Origin: UBA5018 sp044375975
GTDB lineage: Bacteria > Cyanobacteriota > Cyanobacteriia > PCC-6307 > Cyanobiaceae
Direction: 5' to 3'
Assembly: GCA_044375975.1 (NCBI GenBank)
Contig: JBILLQ010000035.1
Span: 1 to 33,897, forward strand
Length of the DNA: 33,897 nucleotides
The notes below the pieces were generated by a model. That model had not been told where the DNA came from. It saw only the letters and a list, made by a program, of their open reading frames with translations, and searched no databases. Shown here piece by piece: positions 22,300 to 30,842 of the stretch (position 1 is the stretch's first letter; the number at the start of each line of letters is the position of its first letter). A program made the translations under genes and the position numbers.

Positions 22300-22470
22300 T
22301 GATCGCGGGTTTTACATAAGGGCACTTCGAAAAATGCCCGCTTGGCTCCAGCAAGCCGCAGAACAGCCAGTTGACGCAATGCTTATCGGCTCACCAGAGC
22401 GGTAAAACCTTGAATTTTTCAAGTTCCACATAGCTAGAAGGCCAGGCTATTAGCCTGGCCTATTTTATTA
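22300..22470 (+). ncRNA. Candidate small RNA ending at a strong terminator
   Basis: A plus-strand terminator at 22439-22470 lies 400 bases beyond ssb with no gene in between, so it may end a separate short transcript. The sequence before it has a small hairpin at 22320-22337 (GGGCA stem with a CTTCGAAAA-type loop). Start site and boundaries are guesses; no known RNA family was recognised, and readthrough from ssb is an equally simple explanation. Confidence 0.25.
22439..22470 (+). terminator. Rho-independent terminator hairpin
   Basis: AGGCCAGGCTA, one T, TAGCCTGGCCT is a perfect 11-base inverted repeat (in practice about a 9-base-pair stem with a small loop), followed on the plus strand by ATTTTATTA. 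It is the clearest terminator in the window and fits plus-strand transcripts from ssb or from a small RNA. Confidence 0.75.
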
Positions 22471-22826
22471 TCCGGCCCGCACTGTTAGCCAGTCCCGCCA
22501 TGTTCGCCAGGCCCATATCACTAGCCGACTCCACCTTTGGGAGATGGCGCTATGCTTATGGCCAGCCACGCCCTATTAATTAGCCCTATCTCGACCAGGG
22601 GAATTCTGGGAAAGCGCCTAATTAATTATTTTACCCCTGCTATCAAGCACCAGGCCTGGGGCGAGGCCGCAGGACTGGCGCCAACTTGCTAAAGCCTCCC
22701 TGTGCACGGCTGTTAGGTTGCTAGCCGATTTAACCAGCGACTGACCAACCATACCTCTAACAAGCAGAAGACAAGTAGAAGATCAACAGATGATCAACAG
22801 AAGATAGGCATAAGATAATCAGAGGA

Positions 22827-24257
<1,431 letters not shown>

Positions 24258-24422
24258 GGGAATTGACTCCAGAAAAAGAGACGGTGGGCAGCTGCACAGT
24301 CGCCGCATGGAAGCCGCTTCCGCCTAAGGAAGAGGGCCTAACGGTGACCAGCGCAGAGCCGGGTTGGTAAATATCTGCAGAGACGCCGAGGCTTCGGGCT
24401 CGCGTTAGGGCAATCTACAGCG

Positions 24423-24986
24423 ATGGAATCGGGCACTGCTGGGCCAGCAGCCACTTCTGGGCTATCAGCCACCAATTGGACGGGGAGCCGGGAATGGCGG
24501 CTGGCGGATGTGCGGGCCACCTGGGCCCTGGGGCGTCAGCTGGCCGAGGAGCTGCTGACCCCACCGCTCACCCTGTTGCTGGAGGGCGACCTCGGGGCCG
24601 GCAAGACCTGCCTGGTGCAGGGCCTCGCCGTCGGCCTGGGCATCGCCGAGCCGATTACCAGCCCCACCTTTGCCTTGGCCCAGCACTATTGCGGCCAGCC
24701 GGATTACGGCAAACGGGCTGCCTTGGTGCATCTGGATCTGTATCGCCTGGAGCAAGCCGCCGCCGCCGATGAGCTGTTTGCCCAGGAGGAGGAGATCGCC
24801 CTGGATCTCGGGGCCCTGTTGGCGGTGGAATGGCCCCAGCGCCTGAGTGGGCCGCCGCCGGGGGCCTGGCGGCTGCAATTGCAGTTGCTCGATGCCAGCG
24901 ATCCGGATCGGGGCCGACTGGCCCGGCTGTGGCCCCCCAGCCCCCCATGGGACGACGCCAGCCAGCCCCTGGCGCCAGGTCCCTGA
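24423..24986 (+). CDS. tsaE: tRNA threonylcarbamoyladenosine (t6A) ATPase TsaE
   Basis: TsaE is the ATPase that resets the TsaB-TsaD complex during t6A formation at position 37 of ANN-decoding tRNAs. The 187-residue product has Walker A LLEGDLGAGKTCLVQG (about 52-67), the family's SPTFALAQ block (79-86), LVHLDLYRLE (about 100-109) and LLAVEWPQRL (about 131-140), all in the expected order. The first 25 residues and the last 30 are low-complexity additions compared with the roughly 150-residue family norm. ATG 24423 is the first start in frame; a later start is possible. It converges with the sugar kinase gene, only 4 bases separating the stops. Confidence 0.93.
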   Translation: MESGTAGPAATSGLSATNWTGSREWRLADVRATWALGRQLAEELLTPPLTLLLEGDLGAGKTCLVQGLAVGLGIAEPITSPTFALAQHYCGQPDYGKRAALVHLDLYRLEQAAAADELFAQEEEIALDLGALLAVEWPQRLSGPPPGAWRLQLQLLDASDPDRGRLARLWPPSPPWDDASQPLAPGP

Positions 24987-24990
24987 GCGC

Positions 24991-26031
24991 TCAGCTCGAG
25001 CCCTCAATCGCCGCCAGAAAGGCCATTACCGCCAGCTCGTTGGCTTGGGGATCGATGGCGCCGGCCCCTTGGCAAACCAGGGCGCCACAGGCGCTGGCAA
25101 ATCGCAGGCGCTGCTCCAGATCCCAGTGGGCCCGGGCGCAGAGGCCGTGCAACCAGCCAGCGGTGAAGGCATCGCCGGCACCGGTGCTATCCACCACGGG
25201 CACCCGGAAGCTATCCAACTGGCCGCTCTGGCCGGCTACACACCAGCGCAGCGGGCCGGCACCATCGGTGATCAACACATCCGGACGGCCCGGCAGGCTC
25301 GCCCGCACCAGCTTTGGATCCAGGCTGCCAAACAGCCAGTGGGCCTCCTCGGCGCTGCACTTCACCAGGGCGGCCCGTTCCAGCAGCCAAGCCATGCTGG
25401 CCAGCACTGCGGCGGGGGGGCCTGCCTGGTCTGCCCGTGGAGATGGCGCTGCCTGGGCGGCCAGTCTCTGATCCCAGAAGCAAGCCCGCCAGTTCACGTC
25501 CACGGCCAGGGGTATGCCCAGCTCTTGAGCCCTTTGCACCGACCAGCGCAGGGCCTCTGCCGCGGCTGGGCTGGCCAGGGGGATGGTGCCGCTGACCAGC
25601 CAGCGGGCTGAAGGCAACAGCGCCGCCAGGGGCTCGGCCAACTCGGCGGTGGCGATGGCTTGATCGGCGAAGCCACCGCTGCCCACCGCGCCAAAACCAG
25701 TGAAGCTGCGCTCACCGCTGGCATCGCGCCGCACCAGGACGATGCGGCTGGCCCGGTCCGGATCCCACTGCAGGGCGCTGGTGGTCACCCCACGGGCATG
25801 CAACAAACGGGCGATGGCCTCACCGCCGGCATCGCGGCCCAGCCGGCCGATCAGGGCGCTGGGGGTACCCAATTTGGCCAGGGCACAAGCGACATTGGCA
25901 GGGGCGCCACCGATGTGATCCTCCCAGCCAGGGCCGGCCTGGGCGGCTGGATCGGCATCAAGGGGAAACAGCCGATCGATCAGGGCTTCCCCGAAGCAGA
26001 GCACCTGCGGGGCGCCGGGGAGCTGGGCCAT
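24991..26031 (-). CDS. PfkB-family sugar kinase (fructokinase-like)
   Basis: This 346-residue ribokinase-fold enzyme should phosphorylate a sugar or nucleoside using ATP. It shows VLCFGEALIDRLFP (about 10-23), the substrate-site signature HIGGAPANVACALAKLG (39-55), IGRLGRDAGGE, and the anion-hole/catalytic signature VVDSTGAGDAFTAGWL (280-295, catalytic Asp 287). GEALID and GGAPAN are typical of fructokinases, though substrate specificity cannot be proven. ATG 26029-26031 gives the normal N-terminus MAQLPGAPQVLCFGE. The frame stays open to 26220 through a 15-base repeat array, coding a Lys/Asn/Gln-rich stretch that I do not include. It is the third gene after the 2OG oxygenase and mutT. Confidence 0.9.
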   Translation of the reverse strand: MAQLPGAPQVLCFGEALIDRLFPLDADPAAQAGPGWEDHIGGAPANVACALAKLGTPSALIGRLGRDAGGEAIARLLHARGVTTSALQWDPDRASRIVLVRRDASGERSFTGFGAVGSGGFADQAIATAELAEPLAALLPSARWLVSGTIPLASPAAAEALRWSVQRAQELGIPLAVDVNWRACFWDQRLAAQAAPSPRADQAGPPAAVLASMAWLLERAALVKCSAEEAHWLFGSLDPKLVRASLPGRPDVLITDGAGPLRWCVAGQSGQLDSFRVPVVDSTGAGDAFTAGWLHGLCARAHWDLEQRLRFASACGALVCQGAGAIDPQANELAVMAFLAAIEGSS

Positions 26032-26040
26032 CAGGTTTGC

Positions 26041-26115
26041 TTGGTTTCGCTTGGTTTGGGTTGGCTTGGTTTGGTTTTGCTTGGATTGGTTTTGCTTGGT
26101 TTGGTTTCGCTTCAG
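26041..26115. repeat. 15-base tandem array (5 units) between mutT and the sugar kinase
   Basis: Units at 26041, 26056, 26071, 26086 and 26101 vary around TTGGTTTTGCTTGGT, itself built from TTGGT-like five-base parts. In the kinase frame (minus) they read TKRNQ, TKPTQ, SKQNQ, TKQNQ. They fill most of the 121-base gap before the kinase start and contain T/G-rich plus-strand sequence unlike the surroundings. Confidence 0.9.
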
Positions 26116-26152
26116 TCTGATCAGGCGCTGTGCCAGCGGCGGGGTGAGTTCA

Positions 26153-26638
26153 CTAATCGCTGCGCTCCCCAGCCAGCAGCGGCGGCCTCTCCAGCCCCAG
26201 GTACTGCAGTAATGCAGCAATGATGCGGGTATTGGCGGCGGGGAAGCGATAGGCAGCCAGGTCGTTGGGCGCCACCCAGCGCAGTTGCTGGCAGGCCAGG
26301 GGTTGCGGCTCCCCCGCGAGCCAGCGGCAGAGATGCACCACGAACAACAGCCGCTTGGGGCCGTAGCTGTGCTGCAGGCGGATCAACTCCTCTCCCACCT
26401 CCACCGTGATCGCCAATTCCTCCATCAATTCGCGGGCGATGCTGGCCTCGATCGCCTCACCGGGCTCCTGCTTACCGCCGGGAAACTCCCACAGCCCGCC
26501 CAGCAATCCCTCGTTGAGCCGCTGATCGATTAGCACCATACCGCCAGCATCCAGCACCACGCCTATGCCAATCACCTGGACCGGCGGGGTTTCGGCTGCA
26601 TCATTCACCGGGCTCAATGCTTCGCTAGAAATAATCAT
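26153..26638 (-). CDS. mutT: Nudix hydrolase, MutT-type (8-oxo-dGTP diphosphatase)
   Basis: MutT-type enzymes hydrolyse oxidised nucleotides such as 8-oxo-dGTP so that they are not built into DNA. The 161-residue protein has GVVLDAGGMVLIDQRLNEGL, LGGLWEFPGGKQEPGE and the Nudix box (residues about 54-76: Gly, Glu at 61, then the REL-MEE-L core from 69), matching G-x5-E-x7-R-E-x-x-E-E-x. The WEFPGGK string is typical of MutT proper. ATG 26636-26638 is the likely start. It follows the 2OG-Fe oxygenase gene by 18 bases and precedes the sugar kinase across a repeat-filled gap. Confidence 0.88.
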   Translation of the reverse strand: MIISSEALSPVNDAAETPPVQVIGIGVVLDAGGMVLIDQRLNEGLLGGLWEFPGGKQEPGEAIEASIARELMEELAITVEVGEELIRLQHSYGPKRLLFVVHLCRWLAGEPQPLACQQLRWVAPNDLAAYRFPAANTRIIAALLQYLGLERPPLLAGERSD

Positions 26639-26656
26639 TTACTGGCTACCGGCGGC

Positions 26657-27442
26657 TCAAAAGCCACCGGGTCGAGTGCGACGGCTGGAGAGGGAGACAT
26701 TTTCGCTGCGGCCCAGGGGGGCTGCGGCTGGGGGCGCCAAAGGCAGTTGGGGCCCTGACGGTGGGGCCTGGCCAGCGGCAGCTGGGGGCAATGGGGCGGA
26801 GCCACTGGGCTGGGGTACGGCCACCACATTGAAGGCCAGGGACCAGCGCTCGCCCTCGCCGCGGAAAGGCGGCACCGAATGGGGTTGCCAGGCAGGGAAC
26901 ACGTAGAAGTCTCCCGGGATCGGCAGCACGTAGTGGGCCATGCCGGTGCGAAAGCTCTGGATATGCCATTCCTCGGGGCCGTGGAAGCAGAGCTGCCCAT
27001 CGAAGCGATCGCCACTGATCTGGGGTGGCACCTGCAGGAACACCACCCCTGAAAAGCTGCCGCCGTGGGTGTGGGTGGGGTTGTAATCGCCGGCCCGCTG
27101 CACGTTTAGCCAGACATCGATCATCTGCAGTGCGTAGCGGCCCTGGCTCCAGGGACCGCGCCCTTGCGGTGGTTGCCGGTCGATCACGTGTCGGATCCAG
27201 TGCTCGCAGGCGGGCAGGATCAGCTCGCGACAGAGGCTGGCGACGGGGGCACTTTGGGGGCCAAGTTCCAGCTGCAGGGCCAATTGGCCGGCCAGCTTGC
27301 CCGAGGCATCCGGACTGCGCTCCGGGCAGGTGAGCAGCTCCGAGGCCAGGGCCTGGAGATCCGCCAGCAGGGCGGCGGGCAACTGGCTCTTGAGCAGATA
27401 GCGGGGGAACAGCTCCTGCATCTGCATGTCCTGCCCATCCAT
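26657..27442 (-). CDS. Putative 2-oxoglutarate/Fe(II) oxygenase
   Basis: This 261-residue protein matches the cyanobacterial/phage 2OG-Fe(II) oxygenase type I know as TIGR02466/2OG-FeII_Oxy_5. It has DVWLNVQRAGDYNPTHTHGG (109-128, with metal-binding His in THTHGG), SGVVFLQVP, YVLPIPGDFYVFPAW, QPHSVPPF (second-strand His 188) and RWSLAFNVV (Arg 199, likely 2OG carboxylate). Substrates of this group are unknown. The last 50 residues are a Pro/Ala/Gln-rich tail not needed for the fold, ending SSRRTRPGGF. The start is ATG 27440-27442; later Met codons at residues 6 and 8 are alternatives. It is the first of three same-strand genes. Confidence 0.82.
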   Translation of the reverse strand: MDGQDMQMQELFPRYLLKSQLPAALLADLQALASELLTCPERSPDASGKLAGQLALQLELGPQSAPVASLCRELILPACEHWIRHVIDRQPPQGRGPWSQGRYALQMIDVWLNVQRAGDYNPTHTHGGSFSGVVFLQVPPQISGDRFDGQLCFHGPEEWHIQSFRTGMAHYVLPIPGDFYVFPAWQPHSVPPFRGEGERWSLAFNVVAVPQPSGSAPLPPAAAGQAPPSGPQLPLAPPAAAPLGRSENVSLSSRRTRPGGF

Positions 27443-27584
27443 GGACTAGATCCCAGGCGAAGCCAAGCTGCCCAAACTAAACGGGGCACCAATCTGGTTT
27501 GCTGCGGATCCTGCCAATCCGCCTGTCAGTTCCGCCTGGAAGTTCGCCCTGCCAATGGCAAAGGCCAGTTCCAGAGAGATTGAT

Positions 27585-28625
27585 TCAGGCCGCCAGGTAG
27601 GCGGCGACGCTCTCGCTGAGTTTGCGCAGAGCGGTAAGGCCATCGCGCTCCAAATTGCGCACCCGATCCCGGCTGATGCCCAACACCCGGCCAATGGCGG
27701 TGAGGCTCATCGGCTCTTCCACATCAATGCCATAGCGCATTTTCAGCACCCGACCCTGCAGATCCACCAGTCGATCGAGCAGGGCCCGCAGATCGCCCTT
27801 GAGGCACTCTTCATCGAGACGATCGCCGGGTAGATCGTCGTCGCCGGCCAGCAGGTCGAGCAGTTCGGTGTCTTCGCCATCGCCCACCTTTGTTTCCAAA
27901 CTCACCGGGTTGCGGGCCCGGCAGAGCAGCTCCTTCACCTCTTCCTCCGGTAGCTCCACCGCCAGGGCCAACTCGGTGACGGTGGGGGTGCGACCCAATT
28001 CCTGGCTGAGCTCCCGCTGGCCTTTCTTTAGTTTGTTGAGGATTTCAGTGATGTGAATCGGCAGCCGGATGGTGCGACTCTTTTCGGCAATCGCCCGGGT
28101 GATGCCCTGGCGAATCCACCAATAGGCATAGGTGGAAAATTTATAGCCGCGGCTGGGATCAAATTTTTCCACGCCGCGCACCAGGCCGATGGTGCCCTCC
28201 TGGATTAAATCCAGTAATTCCATATTGCGGCGGGTGTACTTTTTGGCTACGCTTACCACCAGCCGCAGGTTGGCGGCCACCATCCGCTCCTTGGCGCGGC
28301 GGCCGGAGCTGAACCGCTTTTTAAGTTGCGCCGGGCTGAGGCCTGCCGCCTCGGCCAGCTGGGCATTGGTGGGTGGATTGCCATCGAGCCGCAGGCTGAG
28401 CTCCTGCTGGATCTGCTCCAGGGCCATTAGGTCTTGAACCTGCCTGCCCAGGGTGATCTCCTGCTCATGGCTGAGCAGGGGCACGCGGCCGATGTCGCGC
28501 AGGTAGCTGCGCACCAGGTCGGGCTCTCCACCGGAACTAGAGCGGCCGGCGATTTTGGCGACGGTGGCGATAGGGCTGATTTCTCCTGCCAGGGCGGTAT
28601 CAGCGATAGGGGCAGCAACAACCAC
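27585..28625 (-). CDS. Group 2 sigma-70 family RNA polymerase sigma factor
   Basis: A 346-residue non-essential type (group 2) sigma factor close to SigA. It has region 1.2 (DLVRSYLRDIGRVPLLSHEQ, about 36-55) and region 2 with AANLRLVVSVAKKYTRR, LLDLIQEGTIGLVRGVEKFD and KFSTYAYWWIRQGITRAIAE (-10 recognition and melting). Region 3 has LPIHITEILNKLKKGQREL, and region 4.2 LTAIGRVLGISRDRVRNLER (-35 recognition). It lacks the long N-terminal part of the principal sigma factor. The start appears to be GTG (28623-28625). Picocyanobacteria use several such factors for light, stress or circadian output; which paralogue this is cannot be told. The stop lies 142 bases before the oxygenase gene in the same direction. 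Confidence 0.92.
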   Translation of the reverse strand: MVVAAPIADTALAGEISPIATVAKIAGRSSSGGEPDLVRSYLRDIGRVPLLSHEQEITLGRQVQDLMALEQIQQELSLRLDGNPPTNAQLAEAAGLSPAQLKKRFSSGRRAKERMVAANLRLVVSVAKKYTRRNMELLDLIQEGTIGLVRGVEKFDPSRGYKFSTYAYWWIRQGITRAIAEKSRTIRLPIHITEILNKLKKGQRELSQELGRTPTVTELALAVELPEEEVKELLCRARNPVSLETKVGDGEDTELLDLLAGDDDLPGDRLDEECLKGDLRALLDRLVDLQGRVLKMRYGIDVEEPMSLTAIGRVLGISRDRVRNLERDGLTALRKLSESVAAYLAA

Positions 28626-28774
28626 GAGACCAGGAACTTGAAGCTGTGTGAAGCCTACCTGAAGAAGTGTGAACTCCTCTCATTTTGGCCGCGATCGCCC
28701 GGCCGACGCTGCGCAGCTGCCGCTGTGGTGCACTCAAAAATTGGCGGCCCTGGCTGGATCTGGCCGGTGCCGCC

Positions 28775-30202
28775 CTAGCCCTGGCCCCATTGGCCCAGCA
28801 GCCAGGAGGCCGTCTGCAGATAGATGAAAACTCCGGCCACGTCGGTGGCGGTGGCGATGAAAGGGGCGGACATCAGCGCCGGATCCAGGCCGATGCGATC
28901 AAACAACAAAGGCAAAGCCGCGCCGGCGGTGGCCGCCAGGGTGGTAATGGCCACCAAGCTGATTCCCGCGGCGCAGGCCACCAGCCAGTTTCCGCCGGAC
29001 ACGTAGGCCGCCCAGGGCACCACCACCAGCACCATCAGCAGGCCCAGCAGGGCTCCAGCCAGGGTTTCGCGCCAAATGGCCTGGGCAGGTCCCATCGCCT
29101 GGATGCGCTGGGTGCTGAGGCCGCGGATCACCACGGTGGAGCTCTGGGCGCCCACATTGCCGCCGGTGCCGATCAGCAGGGGGATGAAGGCCGCCAGCAC
29201 CACCAATTTGTGTAACACCACCGATTGGGAGGCGATCACCGCCGAGGTGCCGCTGTTGGCGATCAGCAGCACCAGCAGCCACACCACCCGCCGGCGAGCC
29301 GCGGTGAACAGATCGCTCTGGAAGTAGTCGTCCTCATCTCCGGCCTGCACGGCGCCGGCTGCGTAGAGGTCGCGGGTGGCCTCCTGCTGGATCACGTCAA
29401 TGACGTCATCGACGGTGACGATCCCCACCAGCCGCTGCTCCAGGTCCACCACCGGAATGGCTAAGAAGTCGTAGCGCTGGATGGCCCGGGCCACCTCCTC
29501 TTGGTTGGTGGCGGTGGTAACACTCACCACTTCGCGGGTCATCACATCGCCGATGCGCTCCTCCGGATCGGCCATCACCAGGTCCCGCAGGCTGAGGATG
29601 CCGGTGAGGTGCCGAGAGGCGTCGGTCACATAAAGGGAATAGACGGTTTCGGTATCCCGGGCGCGGCGGCGCACGATCTCCAGGGCTAATGCCGCACTGT
29701 GAAATTCCTTCAGATCGATGAACTCGGTGGTCATCAAGCGGCCGGCGGTCTCCGCTTCGTAGCCGAGCAACTGGGCCGTTACCCGCCGTTCCGCCGGGCT
29801 CAGCTCCATCAGCAGGCGGCGCACCACCTTGGCGGGCAATTCATCGAACAGGCGCACCCGATCATCTGGAGACATCTGCTCCACCAGCTCCAGCACCTCG
29901 CCGGAGCGCAGGCGCTCCAGCAGGGTCTGCTGCACTGAAGGATCGAGGTATTCGTACACCTCAATTGCCTCGTCCTTGGGCAGCAACCGGAAGGCGAGGG
30001 CCTGCAGGGTGCGGGGCAACAGGCCGATCGACTCGGCCGTATCCACCTCCTGCACGGGCCTGAGCAACAGCTTGGCGCCGTCGTAATTGCCTGCCTCCAG
30101 CAGGGCTTCCAATTGCTTGGCCACCATCTCGGCCAACAAGATGCCGGTCTTACCGCTGGCGGCGGAATTTGAACCCGCACCGTTGGCGACTGCCTCTGAC
30201 AT
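28775..30202 (-). CDS. mgtE: Magnesium transporter MgtE
   Basis: MgtE is a Mg-gated, dimeric Mg channel of the inner membrane. The 475-residue protein has the N-terminal helical superhelix domain (LLRPVQEVDTAESIGLLP, LPKDEAIEVYEYLDP, QMSPDDRVRLFDELPAK). Two CBS domains follow (TVYSLYVTDASRHLTGILSL and FLAIPVVDLEQRLVGIVTVD). The linker helix YFQSDLFTAARRRVVWL leads to five membrane segments with IGTGGNVGAQSSTVVIRGL and ATAGAALPLLFDRIGLDPAL. The last region PFIATATDVAGVFIYL lines the pore, with the conserved Asp. ATG 30200-30202 (MSEAVANG) fits family length; a longer opening reaches 30259. It diverges from gpx across 77 bases. Confidence 0.95.
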   Translation of the reverse strand: MSEAVANGAGSNSAASGKTGILLAEMVAKQLEALLEAGNYDGAKLLLRPVQEVDTAESIGLLPRTLQALAFRLLPKDEAIEVYEYLDPSVQQTLLERLRSGEVLELVEQMSPDDRVRLFDELPAKVVRRLLMELSPAERRVTAQLLGYEAETAGRLMTTEFIDLKEFHSAALALEIVRRRARDTETVYSLYVTDASRHLTGILSLRDLVMADPEERIGDVMTREVVSVTTATNQEEVARAIQRYDFLAIPVVDLEQRLVGIVTVDDVIDVIQQEATRDLYAAGAVQAGDEDDYFQSDLFTAARRRVVWLLVLLIANSGTSAVIASQSVVLHKLVVLAAFIPLLIGTGGNVGAQSSTVVIRGLSTQRIQAMGPAQAIWRETLAGALLGLLMVLVVVPWAAYVSGGNWLVACAAGISLVAITTLAATAGAALPLLFDRIGLDPALMSAPFIATATDVAGVFIYLQTASWLLGQWGQG

Positions 30203-30279
30203 GGCGCACCGGTGCCCTTGGCCTGAGTTTATGGGGCGGTCGCTAGCCTTTGTTTTCAAGGCAGCAGCTTTTCTTCCCC

Positions 30280-30759
30280 ATGGCCATCAACGTGAGCGAC
30301 GTGGCAGTGCGCGACGTCAAGGGCGGCGAGCGCAAGCTGGGCGACTGGGCTGGCCAGGTGCTGCTGATTGTGAATGTGGCCAGCCGTTGTGGCTTCACCC
30401 GCCAGTACGCCGGTCTGCAGGCCCTGCAGGACAGCTACGGCCCCAAGGGTTTTGCCGTACTCGGCTTCCCCTGCAACGACTTCGGCGCCCAGGAGCCGGG
30501 CAGCCTGGAGGAGATCCAGCAGTTCTGCTCCACCACCTACGGCGCCAACTTCGAACTGTTCGACAAGGTGCATGCCACCGGTGCCAAGACCGAGCCCTAC
30601 ACCACCCTCACCCAGATGGAACCGGCCGGCGATGTGGCCTGGAATTTTGAAAAATTCCTGATCGGCAAGGACGGCACCGTGCTGGCCCGGTTCAAAAGTG
30701 GCGTGGCGCCCGATGCAGGCGAGCTCACCGCCGCGATTGAGGCGGCCCTGGCGGCGTGA
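30280..30759 (+). CDS. Glutathione peroxidase-family thiol peroxidase
   Basis: The 159-residue protein reduces hydroperoxides; Cys-type members usually take electrons from thioredoxin. Visible are VNVASRCGFTRQYAGLQAL (peroxidatic Cys about 36), FAVLGFPCNDFGAQEPGS (resolving-type Cys about 65), and DVAWNFEKFLIGKDG with the conserved Trp-Asn. Most relatives have FPCNQFG, where the Gln is part of the catalytic tetrad; here it is Asp. ATG 30280-30282 (MAINVSDV) is preferred over an earlier in-frame opening because the family starts there. The stop TGA (30757-30759) is the first base triplet of a short tandem array. It converges with the glycosyltransferase gene. Confidence 0.92.
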   Translation: MAINVSDVAVRDVKGGERKLGDWAGQVLLIVNVASRCGFTRQYAGLQALQDSYGPKGFAVLGFPCNDFGAQEPGSLEEIQQFCSTTYGANFELFDKVHATGAKTEPYTTLTQMEPAGDVAWNFEKFLIGKDGTVLARFKSGVAPDAGELTAAIEAALAA

Positions 30760-30800
30760 ATCTGGCTGCCTGAATTCTGGCTGCCTGAATCCGGCTGCCC
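30757..30800 (+). repeat. 14-15 base tandem array (3 units) starting at the gpx stop
   Basis: TGAATCTGGCTGCC, TGAATTCTGGCTGCC and TGAATCCGGCTGCCC follow one another. The first TGA is the gpx stop codon, so the array grew from the very end of the gene. Confidence 0.8.
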
Positions 30801-30809
30801 ATACCAGGG

Positions 30810-30842
30810 GGCGACCTGGCTTTGTTTTGGCTTCAGGTCGCC
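30810..30842. terminator. Hairpin at the convergent gpx / glycosyltransferase ends
   Basis: GGCGACCTG (30810-30818) and CAGGTCGCC (30834-30842) form a perfect 9-base-pair stem around a T-rich 15-base loop, spanning the glycosyltransferase stop codon. No T run follows on either strand, so it may protect 3' ends or pause polymerase rather than be a standard terminator. Confidence 0.35.

Larger units (their letters stand above)
22036..22826. other. 790-base gene-free region between ssb and ahcY
   Basis: No protein-coding gene was recognised. The stretch contains a 7-base tandem array, a GGGCA...TGCCC hairpin (22320-22337), a strong terminator hairpin (22439-22461) and, next to the ahcY end (22756-22820), a degenerate A/G-rich direct repeat (ATCAACAGATG/ATCAACAGAAG). 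Base composition is less GC-rich than the neighbours. A small RNA upstream of the terminator is possible. Confidence 0.6.

Noticed and set aside
22036..22826. tRNA or other structured RNA gene in the long gap
   Set aside because: No TTCGAATCC-type T-loop or cloverleaf could be found by eye; only simple hairpins are present.
24258..24422. SAH riboswitch upstream of ahcY
   Set aside because: The leader was read on the minus strand and no SAH-riboswitch-like conserved core was seen.
24991..26220. Sugar kinase with a 63-residue N-terminal extension
   Set aside because: It reads through the 15-base array and the end of mutT; ATG 26031 gives a normal PfkB N-terminus.
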